A stretch of DNA of 64,000 bases from contig NZ_FOVR01000007.1 in the NCBI RefSeq assembly GCF_900115225.1, positions 62,001 through 126,000 on the forward strand, given 5' to 3'. The position numbers and the translations under genes were made by a program. Shown here piece by piece: positions 9,521-19,911 of the stretch. How positions within the stretch are numbered: position 1 is the first letter of the stretch; each line of letters begins with the position of its first letter. The notes under the pieces were generated by a model, which was not told where the DNA came from, made no database searches, and was given only the letters and a program-made list of their open reading frames with translations. Source of the stretch: Cohaesibacter marisflavi. Its GTDB lineage: Bacteria; Pseudomonadota; Alphaproteobacteria; Rhizobiales; Cohaesibacteraceae.

Positions 9521-10270
9521 ATGGCAGGCCATTCAAAATTCAAGAACATCATGTATCGCAAGGGCGCACAGGATGCCAAGCGGTCCAAGCTGTTCTCCAA
9601 ACTTTCCAAGGAAATTACCGTTGCCGCGAAAATGGGTGGCGGCGATCCGGATTCGAACGCTCGTTTGCGTTTGGCTATTCAGAACGCGCGTGGCCAGTCC
9701 ATGCCCAAGGACAATATCGACCGCGCCATCAAGAAGGCCGAAGCCGGTGATGAAGGCAACTTCGATGAAGTCCGGTATGAAGGCTATGGCCCTGCAGGCA
9801 CTGCAGTTGTTGTTGAGGCCCTGACCGATAACCGCAACCGCACCGCATCCAACGTGCGCGCAGCCTTTACCAAGAGCGGCGGGTCTTTGGGAGAAACCGG
9901 CTCGGTTGCCTTCATGTTTGATCGTGTCGGTGAAATTTATTATCCGGCAGAAGTCGGCGATGCGGATACCGTACTGGAAGCTGCCATCGAAGCTGGCGCT
10001 GATGACGTGGTCAGCGACGAAGAGGGCCACACGATCTACACCACGTTTGAAGATATGAATGATGTGGGCAAGGCTTTGGAAGAGGCTTTCGGCAAGGAAG
10101 CTGAATCCCAAAAAGCGATCTGGAAACCACAGAACGAGATCGATGTTGACGCTGAAAAAGCCGAAAAGATCATGAAGCTGATCAACGTTCTGGAAGATGA
10201 TGACGACGTACAGAATGTCTATTCAAACTTCACCATGAGCGATGAAGTGGCTGCATCTCTGGAAGGTTGA
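9521..10270 (+). CDS. YebC/PmpR family protein (TACO1-like)
   Basis: The 249-residue protein starts [19 protein letters not shown], diagnostic of the YebC/PmpR family, followed by DPDSNARLR and the [16 protein letters not shown] segment (here [14 protein letters not shown]). Members were first described as transcriptional regulators and some help ribosomes through proline-rich stretches. Which applies here is unknown. In many genomes yebC lies close to ruvCAB. Here a minus-strand exporter gene separates them. Confidence 0.93.
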   Translation: MAGHSKFKNIMYRKGAQDAKRSKLFSKLSKEITVAAKMGGGDPDSNARLRLAIQNARGQSMPKDNIDRAIKKAEAGDEGNFDEVRYEGYGPAGTAVVVEALTDNRNRTASNVRAAFTKSGGSLGETGSVAFMFDRVGEIYYPAEVGDADTVLEAAIEAGADDVVSDEEGHTIYTTFEDMNDVGKALEEAFGKEAESQKAIWKPQNEIDVDAEKAEKIMKLINVLEDDDDVQNVYSNFTMSDEVAASLEG

Positions 10271-10302
10271 CGTTTTCTATTCTGGATGCAAAACAGATTT
10301 TG

Positions 10303-10334
10303 ACCCTGCAGTGGATTGCCGCTGCGGGGTTTTT
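10303..10334 (+). terminator. Terminator after yebC
   Basis: A CCCTGCAG/CTGCGGGG stem (one G-T pair) is followed by five T, 33 bp after the yebC stop. Confidence 0.7.
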
Positions 10335-10361
10335 GTTCGCTCAAATGGTGGTGCAAACGCG

Positions 10362-10994
10362 TTATTGACTGATGGAAGTCGTCAGAATCTTGATGCTGGC
10401 TGCGCCAAACAGCATGGCAAATAGTCCATCAAGAGCGCGCCGTGATTTTCTGTAGCCTGCAACGATGGGCTTGCTGGCAAAGATCAGCGCATAAAGGTGG
10501 CAGATTAGGGCACTTTGGCAGCCGAGCGCCAGGACAACTGTGGCCAGATCCATGGGACGCGCGTCACTGGGAAGGCCCAGTGCATATATTGAGCCCAAGA
10601 AGAAGATCGCCTTCGGGTTGGTCAGGTGTATTGCAAGACCCTTGAGATAGGTGCGGCCAAGGCCGAGCGGTTGCTTTTCTGCTGACAGCGGCTCTGCAGC
10701 AGAGGGGCGTATGGCTGAGCGTGCAGATTTGCCTGCCAGATAGAAAAGATAAGCAGCGCCGGCATATTTCAGAGTTTCGAAAAGCCAGCTGTTGGCAAGC
10801 ATCACGGTTCCCATGCCAAGGGCTGCGGCCGTTGACCAGATCAGAGAGCCGCTCGTAATGCCTGACGCAAGAACAAGCCCATGCTTGCGCCCATTTGTCA
10901 TGGAGTTGCCCGCTATGGCGAGGGTTGCCGGGCCGGGGCTGGCCATGGCGATCAGAGCTGCGCCTAAAATCAGAGGAAGGTTTATATCGGTCAT
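10362..10994 (-). CDS. LysE/RhtB family amino-acid exporter
   Basis: The 210-residue protein is built of about six hydrophobic segments and carries the family motif SPGPATLAIAGNSM at residues 19-32. It also has the TNPKAIFF segment typical of LysE/RhtB permeases (around residue 128). These inner-membrane proteins export amino acids such as lysine, threonine or homoserine. The substrate cannot be read from sequence. The gene is a single minus-strand insertion between yebC and ruvC, reading convergently with yebC. Confidence 0.9.
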   Translation of the reverse strand: MTDINLPLILGAALIAMASPGPATLAIAGNSMTNGRKHGLVLASGITSGSLIWSTAAALGMGTVMLANSWLFETLKYAGAAYLFYLAGKSARSAIRPSAAEPLSAEKQPLGLGRTYLKGLAIHLTNPKAIFFLGSIYALGLPSDARPMDLATVVLALGCQSALICHLYALIFASKPIVAGYRKSRRALDGLFAMLFGAASIKILTTSISQ

Positions 10995-11139
10995 TCTGAG
11001 AGCTTCTCCGGCATCGCCTTAAAATGGCATCAAGGGTAAGAAAAAAAGCTATAGTCTCATGGCTTGAGAAAATGTCAAATCCTGTTTGAACCCTTAGTTT
11101 GTTCTGGTATTGTTCATATTCTTCGGCTATGCATGAAGC

Positions 11140-11643
11140 ATGAGAGAGCATCCTACCAGAATCGTTGGCTTCGACCCCGGATTGCGTAAAACCGGATGGG
11201 GCGCCATTGACGTGATCAACAACCGGCTGATCTTTGTTGGCTCGGGGCTGATTACGTCCGAGGGCAAGAGCGACCTTGCAACCCGCCTGCTTCAATTGCA
11301 CAACGGGGTCATGAGCGTGTTGCAGAAATATGAGCCTCAGGAAGTGGCCGTTGAGCAAACCTTTGTGAACAAGGACGCCACGGCAACATTGAAGCTGGGG
11401 CATGCAAGGGCCATTTCGCTGCTGGCTCCGGCGCAGCTCGGGCTGCCTGTGTCTGAATATGCCCCCAACGCGGTCAAGAAAACCGTTGTCGGGGTGGGGC
11501 ATGCTGACAAGAAGCAAGTGCAGACCATGGTCAAGATGCTGCTGCCAAAGGCCTATTTCGATAGCGAGGATGCGGCTGATGCGCTTGCCATCGCCATTTG
11601 CCATGCGCATCAGCGCGGGCAGAAGACCTATAAGATTGCTTAG
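11140..11643 (+). CDS. ruvC: Holliday junction endonuclease RuvC
   Basis: The 167-residue resolvase starts with [13 protein letters not shown], which holds the first catalytic Asp. It continues with [10 protein letters not shown] (catalytic Glu) and ends with the [14 protein letters not shown] motif carrying the last acidic residues. RuvC cuts Holliday junctions after RuvAB branch migration. ruvC-ruvA-ruvB-ybgC are tightly packed here and probably one operon. The Shine-Dalgarno before the ATG is weak. Confidence 0.97.
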   Translation: MREHPTRIVGFDPGLRKTGWGAIDVINNRLIFVGSGLITSEGKSDLATRLLQLHNGVMSVLQKYEPQEVAVEQTFVNKDATATLKLGHARAISLLAPAQLGLPVSEYAPNAVKKTVVGVGHADKKQVQTMVKMLLPKAYFDSEDAADALAIAICHAHQRGQKTYKIA

Positions 11644-11665
11644 TTGAGAATGAGGACAGTGCCCG

Positions 11666-12283
11666 ATGATTGGCAAGCTCAAGGGATTGATCGATGAATA
11701 TGCTGATAGCTATGTCATCATTGATGTCGGTGGCGTTGGCTATGAGGTTTATTGCTCGAACCAGACCTTGCAATCCTTGCCATCGGTCGGGGAGGCGGCG
11801 ACGGTTCTGATCGAAACCCATGTGCGGGAAGACCAGATCAAGCTTTTCGGCTTTGCAACAGCGCTTGAGAGGGACTGGTTCCGGCTTTTAACAACTGTGC
11901 AGGGGGTGGGGCAGAAGGTGGCTTTGGCTATTCTCTCGACCCTCAAGATTTCCGAACTGACCTCGGCCATTGCGCTGCAGGACAAAACCATGGTGGCCCG
12001 CTCTCCAGGTGTTGGCCCCAAGGTGGCCCAGCGGATTGTTTCGGAATTGAAGGACAAGACACCAAGCCTTGCTGCAACCGATGGGGCCGTTGCCAATCTA
12101 CAGGCCGAGATCGATGCCGTTGGCGCGCCCAAAGCCATGGCGGAGGCGGTTTCGGCGCTCTCCAATCTGGGGTATTCTCAGGTTCAGGCAGGTGCAGCGG
12201 TCGCCACCATCATCAAGCGGGAAGGGGAGGGGCTGGGGACCGCCGCTCTCATTCGTCATGCGCTCAAGGAGCTTAGCCAATGA
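11666..12283 (+). CDS. ruvA: Holliday junction DNA helicase subunit RuvA
   Basis: The 205-residue protein has the three RuvA domains: an N-terminal OB fold ([12 protein letters not shown]), helix-hairpin-helix segments in the middle ([17 protein letters not shown] and [13 protein letters not shown]), and a C-terminal domain III that contacts RuvB. It binds four-way junctions as a tetramer. The stop overlaps the ruvB start by 4 bp, suggesting translational coupling. Confidence 0.97.
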   Translation: MIGKLKGLIDEYADSYVIIDVGGVGYEVYCSNQTLQSLPSVGEAATVLIETHVREDQIKLFGFATALERDWFRLLTTVQGVGQKVALAILSTLKISELTSAIALQDKTMVARSPGVGPKVAQRIVSELKDKTPSLAATDGAVANLQAEIDAVGAPKAMAEAVSALSNLGYSQVQAGAAVATIIKREGEGLGTAALIRHALKELSQ

Positions 12284-13332
12284 TCGAAGAGGAAGAGCGC
12301 CTCGTTGCTGCGGGCACACGCGAGGAAGAAACGGATCGGGCCTTGCGGCCGCAGATGCTGGATGATTTTGTCGGGCAGGCACAGGCCCGCGCCAATCTCT
12401 CCATTTTCATTGAGGCGGCCCGCACGCGCAAGGAAGCGCTTGACCATGTTCTGTTTGTTGGCCCTCCGGGGCTGGGCAAGACGACGCTGGCGCAGATTGT
12501 TTCCCACGAGCTGGGCGTGAATTTCAAATCCACGTCCGGTCCGGTTATCGCCAAGGCGGGTGATCTGGCTGCTCTGCTGACCAATTTGGAAGAGAATGAT
12601 GTTCTCTTTATCGATGAAATCCACAGGCTCAATCCTGCGGTGGAAGAAATTCTCTATCCGGCAATGGAAGACTTTCAGCTCGATCTGATCATCGGAGAGG
12701 GGCCGGCGGCGCGTTCGGTGAAGATCGATCTTGCCAAATTCACTCTTGTTGCGGCGACAACGCGGCTGGGGCTTCTGACCACACCTTTGCGGGATCGCTT
12801 CGGGATTCCGGTGCGGCTCAATTTTTATACTGTGGAAGAACTGGAGTATATTGTCACACGTGGGGCCCGTTTGATGGGGGTATCCATCACCCGCGACGGA
12901 GCAACTGAAATTGCCCGCCGTTCGCGCGGCACCCCCCGTATTGCTGGCAGACTTCTGCGGCGCGTGCGAGATGTCGCCATCGTTCAGGCCGGTGGCGAAA
13001 TCAGTCGTGAATTGGCTGACCGCGCCCTGCAGATGCTCGAAGTTGACAATGAGGGGCTCGACGCCCTAGACAGACGGTACCTGACCTTGATCGCCACCTC
13101 CTTTGGCGGCGGTCCGGTTGGTGTAGAGACCATAGCCGCGGCGCTCTCGGAACCTCGGGACGCTATTGAAGAGATAATAGAGCCTTATTTGATCCAGCAG
13201 GGATTCATCCAGCGCACGCCGCGCGGACGCCTGTTGGCGCCCAAGGCTTTTGCCCATCTTGGGTTGGCTGTGCCTCAGAAAGACACTCCTCCACAAATGG
13301 GTCTGTTTGCTGAAGGAATTGATGATGCCTGA
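12280..13332 (+). CDS. ruvB: Holliday junction branch-migration ATPase RuvB
   Basis: The 350-residue AAA+ motor has Walker [10 protein letters not shown] (about residues 62-70), Walker B FIDEIHRL (about 109-116), sensor motif AATTRLG, an arginine-finger region [12 protein letters not shown] and the C-terminal winged helix ([10 protein letters not shown]). It drives branch migration with RuvA. Its 3' end overlaps the ybgC start. Confidence 0.98.
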   Translation: MIEEEERLVAAGTREEETDRALRPQMLDDFVGQAQARANLSIFIEAARTRKEALDHVLFVGPPGLGKTTLAQIVSHELGVNFKSTSGPVIAKAGDLAALLTNLEENDVLFIDEIHRLNPAVEEILYPAMEDFQLDLIIGEGPAARSVKIDLAKFTLVAATTRLGLLTTPLRDRFGIPVRLNFYTVEELEYIVTRGARLMGVSITRDGATEIARRSRGTPRIAGRLLRRVRDVAIVQAGGEISRELADRALQMLEVDNEGLDALDRRYLTLIATSFGGGPVGVETIAAALSEPRDAIEEIIEPYLIQQGFIQRTPRGRLLAPKAFAHLGLAVPQKDTPPQMGLFAEGIDDA

Positions 13333-13783
13333 GCATCGCAATGAAGGCGACTGGCCAGATCTTGCCGGTCGATTGACTGACTACGGACATCAGCAGATGA
13401 TCCGGATTTATTACGAAGACACAGACTTTTCCGGTATTGTCTATCATGCTTCCTACCTGCGTTTCATTGAACGCGGGCGCTCTGACTATATCCGCCTGCT
13501 GGGGGTGCAGCATAGCGCACTTGATAGTGGAGAGAATGGTGAGAGGCTGGCTTTGGCCGTGCGTCATATGGATATCAACTATCTGCGGTCTGCCCATATC
13601 GATGATATTCTGAAGGTCGAAACGCGCATCAACACCATCAAGGGGGCGCGCATGATCCTTGATCAGCAGATCTTGCGTGGCGAAGAGGTGTTGTTTACTG
13701 CACAAGTGACCGTTGTTGCCATCACTCGTGAGGGAAAACCCCGTCGTTTGCCTGAAAAGATGAGAAAAATTTTGATCCTCTGA
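13322..13783 (+). CDS. ybgC: Tol-Pal-associated acyl-CoA thioesterase YbgC
   Basis: This hot-dog fold thioesterase has the family motif [17 protein letters not shown], with the catalytic Asp in it, and IERGRSDY afterwards. YbgC hydrolyses acyl-CoA or acyl-ACP thioesters and is encoded next to tolQ in most proteobacteria. Start choice: two ATGs at 13322 and 13325 sit behind GAAGGA and overlap the ruvB stop. The longer open frame upstream lies inside ruvB and is rejected. From 13322 the protein has 153 residues. Confidence 0.92.
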   Translation: MMPEHRNEGDWPDLAGRLTDYGHQQMIRIYYEDTDFSGIVYHASYLRFIERGRSDYIRLLGVQHSALDSGENGERLALAVRHMDINYLRSAHIDDILKVETRINTIKGARMILDQQILRGEEVLFTAQVTVVAITREGKPRRLPEKMRKILIL

Positions 13784-13835
13784 GGGTTGAATTTCTCCGC
13801 ATCAGAGCCTTTCCTTTCGGTTCTGTTCACTTTAC

Positions 13836-13851
13836 TTAAACTTTCATTAAC
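13836..13851 (+). promoter_or_regulatory. Candidate CtrA-binding site upstream of tolQ
   Basis: The sequence TTAA-(7 nt)-TTAAC at 13836-13851 matches exactly the full CtrA consensus of alphaproteobacteria. It is in the 340-bp gap between ybgC and tolQ, about 270 bp before the tolQ ATG. No other recognisable feature lies in this gap. Binding is inferred from the motif only. Confidence 0.5.
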
Positions 13852-14123
13852 CATAATCGTGCCTTGTCAAAGGGTGCGCCCATTATGGTTGTGCGCACGC
13901 ACCGACCCTAGTTTTGACAAATTCTGCTGACAAATGCTGTCGCTGGAAGGTCAAACCGGGGCCGGTCGGTTGTTCCTGTTTGAGAATGGTTGCGGCGTGG
14001 ACCGTGGCAAGTTGATTTGCCGGATCTCTCCGCAAACCCGGTTTTTATGCATGGTTTCACTCCTGGCCCTTTTCTTGCCGGATGGGGCGAGATGAGGGCA
14101 TGCGCTAGAAAGGACTAAGTTTC

Positions 14124-14834
14124 ATGCCCAATGAGGTTGTGCAAACAGCCCTTGCCAATGCCACTGCCGATGTATCGCTGATGACCCTGTTCATGCAGGC
14201 TCATATTGTGGTCAAGCTCGTGATGATTGGTTTGATGGCTGCGTCGGTCTGGTCTTGGGCGATCATCATCGACAAGAGTTTGCTTTACACGCGTACCAAG
14301 CGTCAGATGGACCGGTTTGAAAAGGTCTTCTGGTCCGGGCAATCTCTTGAAGATCTTTATCAGACGCTCTCGGGGCGTCCCAATCACGCCATGGCGGCGC
14401 TGTTCGTTGCCGCGATGCGCGAATGGAAACGCAGTTTCGAGGGACAGGCCCGTTCTGTTGCCGGTTTGCCCGCGCGCCTTGAGAAGGTGCTTGATGTGAC
14501 CTTGTCTCGCGAGGTGGATCGACTGGAAAAACGCTTGCTGTTTCTGGCAACCGTTGGCTCGGCTGCGCCCTTTGTTGGCCTGTTTGGTACGGTTTGGGGC
14601 ATCATGAGCGCGTTTCAGGGTATCGCTGCATCCAAGAATACGTCCCTTGCTGTGGTTGCGCCCGGTATTGCAGAAGCCCTGTTTGCGACGGCAATCGGGC
14701 TGGTTGCCGCTATTCCTGCGGTTATAGCCTATAACAAACTGGCGTCCATCGCCTCCCAGCATGCCATGCGCCTTGAAGGTTTTGCCGACGAGTTCTCCGC
14801 GATTCTGTCGCGTCTGATGGACGAAAGGGGTTAA
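14124..14834 (+). CDS. tolQ: Tol-Pal system proton channel subunit TolQ
   Basis: The 236-residue inner-membrane protein has three membrane segments (about residues 23-45, 140-165 and 180-200), a long cytoplasmic loop between the first two, and the ExbB/TolQ signature VGSAAPFVGLFGTVWGI. With TolR it uses the proton gradient to energise TolA during envelope constriction. The start has AAAGGA upstream. It heads tolQRAB, with 3 bp to tolR. Confidence 0.97.
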   Translation: MPNEVVQTALANATADVSLMTLFMQAHIVVKLVMIGLMAASVWSWAIIIDKSLLYTRTKRQMDRFEKVFWSGQSLEDLYQTLSGRPNHAMAALFVAAMREWKRSFEGQARSVAGLPARLEKVLDVTLSREVDRLEKRLLFLATVGSAAPFVGLFGTVWGIMSAFQGIAASKNTSLAVVAPGIAEALFATAIGLVAAIPAVIAYNKLASIASQHAMRLEGFADEFSAILSRLMDERG

Positions 14835-14837
14835 TCT

Positions 14838-15290
14838 ATGGGTATGGGCTCGATGGGATCTCCGGGAACGTCACGCAGGCGCGGTGCGCGCCGTGCAATG
14901 CGCCACAGGCCTGTTGCCGAAATCAACGTGACGCCAATGGTCGATGTCATGCTTGTGCTGCTCATCATCTTCATGGTGTCGGCACCGATGATGACGGTGG
15001 GTGTTCCGCTCGATTTGCCAGAAAGCACGGCCAAGCCGCTTTCCAGCCAGACCGAACCGCTGACGCTCTCCATTCGCAAGGATGGCAGCATCTATCTGCA
15101 GGATCAGCAGGTGGAGTTTGATGCTCTGGTCGATACCCTGCTCGGCGTTGCTGAGAATGGCTATGAAGAACGGATCTTTGTGCGTGGTGACAAGGATGTG
15201 GACTATGGCTCCATCATGAAGGTGATGGGCGCGATGAACCGCGCCGGTTTCAAGAAAATCGGGCTGGTTAGCACCGAGGAGCTTCAATAA
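14838..15290 (+). CDS. tolR: Tol-Pal system protein TolR
   Basis: The 150-residue ExbD/TolR protein has one N-terminal membrane helix containing the functional Asp ([20 protein letters not shown], Asp near residue 36) and a periplasmic domain ending with LVSTEELQ. The charged residue takes part in proton conduction with TolQ. The start is behind AAAGGGG. A cluster of Arg residues near the N-terminus sets the orientation in the membrane. Confidence 0.97.
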   Translation: MGMGSMGSPGTSRRRGARRAMRHRPVAEINVTPMVDVMLVLLIIFMVSAPMMTVGVPLDLPESTAKPLSSQTEPLTLSIRKDGSIYLQDQQVEFDALVDTLLGVAENGYEERIFVRGDKDVDYGSIMKVMGAMNRAGFKKIGLVSTEELQ

Positions 15291-15292
15291 CC

Positions 15293-16252
15293 TTGAAGAA
15301 TGTCGGTCTTATTGTTTCAAGTGTTGGTCATGCAGCGCTGATGGGCTGGGCTTTGATTAGTCTTCCGTCACCGAGCGCTAATGACGTGAGCGATCTTGAA
15401 ATCCTGCCGATTGAGCTGGTGTCTGTCTCCGATGTGACCGATGTGGTCAAGGGAGAGGCCACAGCAGAGGTGCAGGAAGAGGTCAAGGAAGCCACAAAGA
15501 AAACGCCTGAACCGATAGAGGAAATTCCAGAGCCCGCGCCCAAGGTTGCACCCAAACCGAAAGAGGCTGCACCGCAGGAGCAGGCCGAACCGCAACCTCC
15601 CGTCGTTGAGCCCGATCCGGTTCCGACGCCGGAACCCGAGCCAGCCCCTGAACCGGAGCCAGAGCCAGAGCCGACACCACAGCCAGAACCCGAGGTGGCT
15701 CCTGAGCCAGAACCTACGCCCGAGCCGGAACCTGAAAAGCCGGCGGAAGTGGCGCCAAAACCGATTGCAGCCTTGCCCAAGATCAAGCCTCGCATTCCGC
15801 GCCAACCTGCCCGTCAGGAAGAGCCCAAGCGTTCGTTTGATGTCAATGCATTGAAGGCCCTTGCCAATGAGGCCGAGACGGGCGCTCCCACTCAGAGTGG
15901 GGCCGAGGATCAATCCGCGTCTTTCGGCTCCAGGAACGGCACCGAAGCGGCCGCGATGACGCAGAGCGAGCTGGATGCCTTGCGGGCGCAGATCTCCCGT
16001 TGTTGGTCGCCACCGGTTGGTGCCGCGGATGCGTCACAATTGGCTGTAAAGATCGAGTTCGGACTCGACCGGCAGGGCAATGTGAATTTTGGGCCTCAGC
16101 CGATCCAGTATCCGGCCAACCAGTTCGGTGTTGCTGCCGTTGAAAGCGCCATGCGTGCGGTTCGCCGCTGTGCGCCATATTCGCTGCCAGCTGATAAATA
16201 TGAAGCGTGGCGCCGTGTCCGGATCAATTTTGATCCAAGTGACATGTTCTAG
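15293..16252 (+). CDS. tolA: Tol-Pal system protein TolA (TTG start)
   Basis: The 319-residue protein has one N-terminal transmembrane helix (about residues 5-24), a long Pro-Glu-rich linker (about residues 65-165, with tandem PEPEPE-type units) and a C-terminal globular domain with [11 protein letters not shown] and [17 protein letters not shown], typical of alphaproteobacterial TolA. The linker replaces the Ala/Lys-rich helix of enterobacterial TolA. The only suitable start is TTG at 15293, 2 bp after the tolR stop and about 10 bp after GAGGAG. TolA spans the periplasm to connect TolQR with TolB-Pal. Confidence 0.93.
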   Translation: MKNVGLIVSSVGHAALMGWALISLPSPSANDVSDLEILPIELVSVSDVTDVVKGEATAEVQEEVKEATKKTPEPIEEIPEPAPKVAPKPKEAAPQEQAEPQPPVVEPDPVPTPEPEPAPEPEPEPEPTPQPEPEVAPEPEPTPEPEPEKPAEVAPKPIAALPKIKPRIPRQPARQEEPKRSFDVNALKALANEAETGAPTQSGAEDQSASFGSRNGTEAAAMTQSELDALRAQISRCWSPPVGAADASQLAVKIEFGLDRQGNVNFGPQPIQYPANQFGVAAVESAMRAVRRCAPYSLPADKYEAWRRVRINFDPSDMF

Positions 16253-16354
16253 ACCCAATGTATGAGGAGCCCGCAGGGCTCTTCGGTATAGATTATCAGG
16301 ATGTTCATTCATCAAGCGGGCCGCTCGCGGTCTGGATAGGACAGGACAATAATT

Positions 16355-17716
16355 GTGATGAAACAGCTTCGACATGCAATGCCCATCCGGCTCCTCAATG
16401 CCTTTGTGACCATGAAAGCCGTCTTGCTGCCTCTTGTGGCCTTTGCCATTCTGTCCAGCATGGCCATGGTTCGCCCCAGCTATGCCCTGATCGAAATTGA
16501 CATCACGCGCGGTAATATCCAGCCAATGCCGATTGCCATTACCGATTTCAGCGGCGTGGGACAGGGCGTGGAGATTTCCAAGGTGATTGAGGCGGATTTG
16601 CAGCGCTCGGGCCTTTTTGCGCCGATCAATCGGAACTCCTTCCTGCAGAAGGACCTGTCATCTTCCACGGTGCCGTCTTTTCCAAACTGGACCGTCATCA
16701 ATGCCCAGGCTCTGGTGACGGGTACCGTGACCCGCGAAGCCGATGGACGCCTCAAGGCCGAGTTCCGTCTCTGGGACGTTTATGCGGGCAAACAGATGAC
16801 CGGTCAGCAATTTTTCACCACGCCGGAAAACTGGCGCCGTGTCGCGCACATCATCTCGGATGCCATTTATGAGCGCCTGACCGGTGAAAAGGGCTATTTT
16901 GATACCCGTATCGTCTTTGTCGATGAAAGCGGGCCGAAGGATGGACGCGTCAAGCGGTTGGCCATTATGGATCAGGACGGTGCCAATGTGCGCTATCTGA
17001 CGGATGGTCGTAATCTGGTGTTGACCCCACGCTTCTCGCCGACCAAGCAGGAAGTCACCTATATGGCTCTGGAAGATGGGGAGCCGCGCGCCTATCTGCT
17101 TAACATTGAATCCGGTCGCCGGTCTGTTGTTGGGCAATTCCCGGGCATGAGCTTCTCTTCCCGTTTCTCGCCTGATGGCCAGAGCATTGCGCTCAGCCTA
17201 CAGCAGGGTGGCGACGCCAACATCTACCGTATGGATCTGCGCAACGGCAAGATCACCCGCCTGACCAATTCGGCCTCCATTGATACCAGCCCGAGCTTTT
17301 CGCCCGATGGTCGCCAGATCACTTTTGAAAGTGACCGTGGCGGCAGGCAGCAGATTTATGTCATGGGCGTCGATGGCTCCAATGTGCAGCGCATCAGCTT
17401 TGGCGAAGGCAGCTATTCAACACCGGTCTGGTCACCAAGGGGCGATCTTATTGCCTTTACCAAGCGCTATAAGGGCGAGTTTCAGATTGGGGTTATGAAG
17501 ACGGATGGATCTCGTGAGCGCATTCTTGTCAGCGGTTTCCACAATGAGGGGCCAACTTGGGCTCCCAATGGGCGTGTGCTGATGTTCTTCTCTGAAAGTC
17601 AGGGACCCAATGGTGGGCCGAAGCTCTATTCCATCGATCTCACCGGCCGCAACAAATATATGGTCCCGACTCCGGCCTTTGCGTCGGACCCGGCTTGGTC
17701 GCCTCTGATCGATTGA
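16355..17716 (+). CDS. tolB: Tol-Pal system translocation protein TolB
   Basis: The 453-residue periplasmic protein has an N-terminal signal peptide (hydrophobic [17 protein letters not shown], cleavage probably after SYA), a TolB N-terminal domain (residues about 45-170), and a C-terminal six-bladed beta-propeller built from repeats such as [15 protein letters not shown] and [10 protein letters not shown]. TolB binds Pal and is pulled by TolA. The upstream gap from tolA is 102 bp. A second in-frame ATG directly follows the first. A strong terminator follows the gene, separating pal transcriptionally. Confidence 0.97.
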   Translation: MMKQLRHAMPIRLLNAFVTMKAVLLPLVAFAILSSMAMVRPSYALIEIDITRGNIQPMPIAITDFSGVGQGVEISKVIEADLQRSGLFAPINRNSFLQKDLSSSTVPSFPNWTVINAQALVTGTVTREADGRLKAEFRLWDVYAGKQMTGQQFFTTPENWRRVAHIISDAIYERLTGEKGYFDTRIVFVDESGPKDGRVKRLAIMDQDGANVRYLTDGRNLVLTPRFSPTKQEVTYMALEDGEPRAYLLNIESGRRSVVGQFPGMSFSSRFSPDGQSIALSLQQGGDANIYRMDLRNGKITRLTNSASIDTSPSFSPDGRQITFESDRGGRQQIYVMGVDGSNVQRISFGEGSYSTPVWSPRGDLIAFTKRYKGEFQIGVMKTDGSRERILVSGFHNEGPTWAPNGRVLMFFSESQGPNGGPKLYSIDLTGRNKYMVPTPAFASDPAWSPLID

Positions 17717-17754
17717 TCCGGTTGGGATCAATTTAAAAAGCTATCCTGTTCTAG

Positions 17755-17791
17755 TCTCCGGGTTGATTGTGTTATCAGCCCGGGGATTTTT
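17755..17791 (+). terminator. Terminator after tolB
   Basis: A 13-bp stem (17755-17767 with 17774-17786, two G-T pairs) with a 6-nt loop is followed by five T. It closes the tolQRAB transcript. Confidence 0.8.
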
Positions 17792-17984
17792 GTTTGTGCC
17801 CTTCTGAGTGGACGTCAGAATATGGCACGATGGGGCCGTCGAATCTGGCGGTGAATTGGTGTGGATGCCGGGTTTGCCTCACTTTTAGGGGCGTAAAGGG
17901 GGCTGCGCCTCAGTGTGGCCATCTTTTGATTCAAACAGAAGGACAGAGGCATGGCCCTCACAAGATAAACCCGAAAAGCGGTTT

Positions 17985-18000
17985 TTAATGGTTTGGTAAC
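17985..18000 (+). promoter_or_regulatory. Near-consensus CtrA-like site upstream of pal
   Basis: TTAA-(7 nt)-GTAAC differs in one base from the CtrA consensus TTAA-N7-TTAAC. It lies about 90 bp before the pal ATG in the 370-bp gap between the tolB terminator and pal. A further TTAACC half-site occurs near 18022. The rest of this gap shows no gene. Confidence 0.35.
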
Positions 18001-18087
18001 CATGTTTGCGAACGGGCGGTTAACCTAAATTTTCTATTATTCCGATCGACAAATCCTGATCTCAATAAACTTTCGAAGGACAATCAG

Positions 18088-18567
18088 ATGTCAAATCGTG
18101 CAAAATCTTCCATTCGTGTTGTATTCGGCGTCGCTCTGCTGACTGCGTTGGCAGCCTGTTCTTCGACGCCTGATAAATTGAGTGGTGCTGGCCTGAACTC
18201 GGCAACTCCGGGTACGGCACAGGATTTCGTGGTCAATGTTGGCGACCGCGTTTTCTTTGAAACCGATAGTTCCGATCTGAACTATTCGGCTCAGGCCACT
18301 CTGGACAAACAGGCCACATGGCTGCAGCAATATCCCAACTATCGCATCGCGATTGAAGGGCATGCCGATGAACGAGGCACCCGCGAATATAACATCGCTC
18401 TGGGCGCACGCCGTGCCAACTCGGTGCGCAACTATCTCGTCTCCAAAGGCATTCAGTCTGGCCGCCTGACGACCAAATCCTATGGCAAGGAACGTCCTGT
18501 TGCGGTCTGCAACGACATTTCCTGCTGGTCTCAGAACCGTCGTGCCGTTACGGCGCTGGCAAACTGA
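18088..18567 (+). CDS. pal: Peptidoglycan-associated lipoprotein Pal
   Basis: The 159-residue protein has a lipoprotein signal peptide ending in the lipobox LAAC (Cys24 becomes the lipidated residue) and a C-terminal OmpA-like domain with VFFETDSSDL, the peptidoglycan-binding GHADERGTREYN and LGARRANSVRNYL. It anchors the outer membrane to the cell wall and partners TolB. It is bounded by terminators on both sides, so it probably has its own promoter, giving the high Pal level usual in bacteria. Confidence 0.97.
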   Translation: MSNRAKSSIRVVFGVALLTALAACSSTPDKLSGAGLNSATPGTAQDFVVNVGDRVFFETDSSDLNYSAQATLDKQATWLQQYPNYRIAIEGHADERGTREYNIALGARRANSVRNYLVSKGIQSGRLTTKSYGKERPVAVCNDISCWSQNRRAVTALAN

Positions 18568-18644
18568 TCCAACAAGGCGTCGTTCGGTATGCTGAAGGGC
18601 GCGCCTAGAGGATGCCGGAGCAAAAAGCGACGAAGAGTTTATGA

Positions 18645-18672
18645 AAAGGGCCGGTTTATACCGGTCCTTTTT
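18645..18672 (+). terminator. Terminator after pal
   Basis: An 11-bp stem AAAGGGCCGGT/ACCGGTCCTTT with a TTAT loop is followed by TTTTT, about 80 bp past the pal stop. Confidence 0.8.
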
Positions 18673-18897
18673 GTTTCGTTGCATGGCGCCACACATTTTC
18701 CTATATTTGCGTTCAAACTATGTACGATACCATTTGCTGTAAGCGTTGGTTTCAATGTCGGGCAATTGTCAGGGGCTTTGATAGGGGTATCGTCAGGGCC
18801 GTGTCAGTATGTCGGGCATATGTTATGGCCTGTTGTTGGACTTGGGCCATACTTGACGGCATGCCATGGTTGCGCGATTGATTTAATGGGGATTTTC

Positions 18898-19911
18898 ATG
18901 AATAGATTTTTGGTAGCCATGGTGGCGTTGGTCGTTGGTGGCAGTGGAACGGCTCTAGCCTCCAGTCAAGCCTCTCAGGATGAATTGGCCAGCCGGATCG
19001 GGGCGCTTGAAACTCAGGTGGTCGAACATGGCGTGCCGATGCCGCCCATGCCGATAGCACCACAGCCCAAGCGCATGCAGGTTGCCCAGTCGGCTGCCAG
19101 CCTTGCGGTGCGGGTGGATCGTCTTGAAGAGCAGATGCGGCAGTATAACGGCCAGATCGAAGAACTCAATTTCCGTGTGCGCCAGTTGCAGGAGCAGTTG
19201 CAGCGCTTTCAGGAAGATACCGAATTCCGCTTTCAGGATCTGGAAGGCGGCAAGCGTCCGCGCCGGTCCTCAAACAATCGTCCACAACCGAGCAATCCGG
19301 CCCCGCAGCAATTTGACCAGCTTGGCAGTCCACCACAAAGCCTGGGCAGCCTTTCGCAAGATCCTGCACCCCAGAATAATGATTTCGGCAGCTCTAATTT
19401 GATCGGGCAAGCACCGAGCGGCAATGGGTCTGCCCCGATTGATCTGTCATCCATGCTGGGTGGCGGCGGAGTTAGCCAGCCAGCGAATAATGGGGCCTTT
19501 GGCGCCAGTTCGGCAGGCGGTCTCACCGGAGACCCGAATTCGGATTATGATGTGGCTTATGGTTACATGCTCCAGAGCGATTATGTAGCTGCGGAGCAGG
19601 CCTTTCAGCAATTTGTCGGGGCCTATAGTCAGGATCGTCGTCTTCCGGATGGCTATTACTGGCTGGGCGAAGCCAAATTCCAGCAGGGCAAATATCGCGA
19701 CGCCATTCAGGTCTTTCTGGATGCCTATTCCAAATATCCAAGCGCGCAGAAAGCCCCTGACATGCTGCTGAGAACGGGCATGTCTCTGCGCCAGATCAAC
19801 GAACGTGACGCGGCTTGCGCGACCTATGAGGAATTGCTGCAGAAATTCCCCAATGCATCATCCGCCATCCGTCAGCGCGTGCGGGCAGAGATTCAAAGTG
19901 CAAAATGCTAA
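18898..19911 (+). CDS. cpoB: Cell division coordinator CpoB (YbgF)
   Basis: The 337-residue periplasmic protein has a signal peptide (FLVAMVALVVGGSGTALA), an N-terminal coiled coil that trimerises in homologues (about residues 60-120), a Gln/Pro/Asn-rich linker and C-terminal TPR units (YGYMLQSDYVAAEQAFQQF and onward) ending in a Cys-containing segment. CpoB links Tol-Pal to peptidoglycan synthesis at the septum. The frame is open upstream to 18589, but the start at 18898 (or 18886) gives a proper signal peptide and follows GGGGA. Confidence 0.93.
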   Translation: MNRFLVAMVALVVGGSGTALASSQASQDELASRIGALETQVVEHGVPMPPMPIAPQPKRMQVAQSAASLAVRVDRLEEQMRQYNGQIEELNFRVRQLQEQLQRFQEDTEFRFQDLEGGKRPRRSSNNRPQPSNPAPQQFDQLGSPPQSLGSLSQDPAPQNNDFGSSNLIGQAPSGNGSAPIDLSSMLGGGGVSQPANNGAFGASSAGGLTGDPNSDYDVAYGYMLQSDYVAAEQAFQQFVGAYSQDRRLPDGYYWLGEAKFQQGKYRDAIQVFLDAYSKYPSAQKAPDMLLRTGMSLRQINERDAACATYEELLQKFPNASSAIRQRVRAEIQSAKC

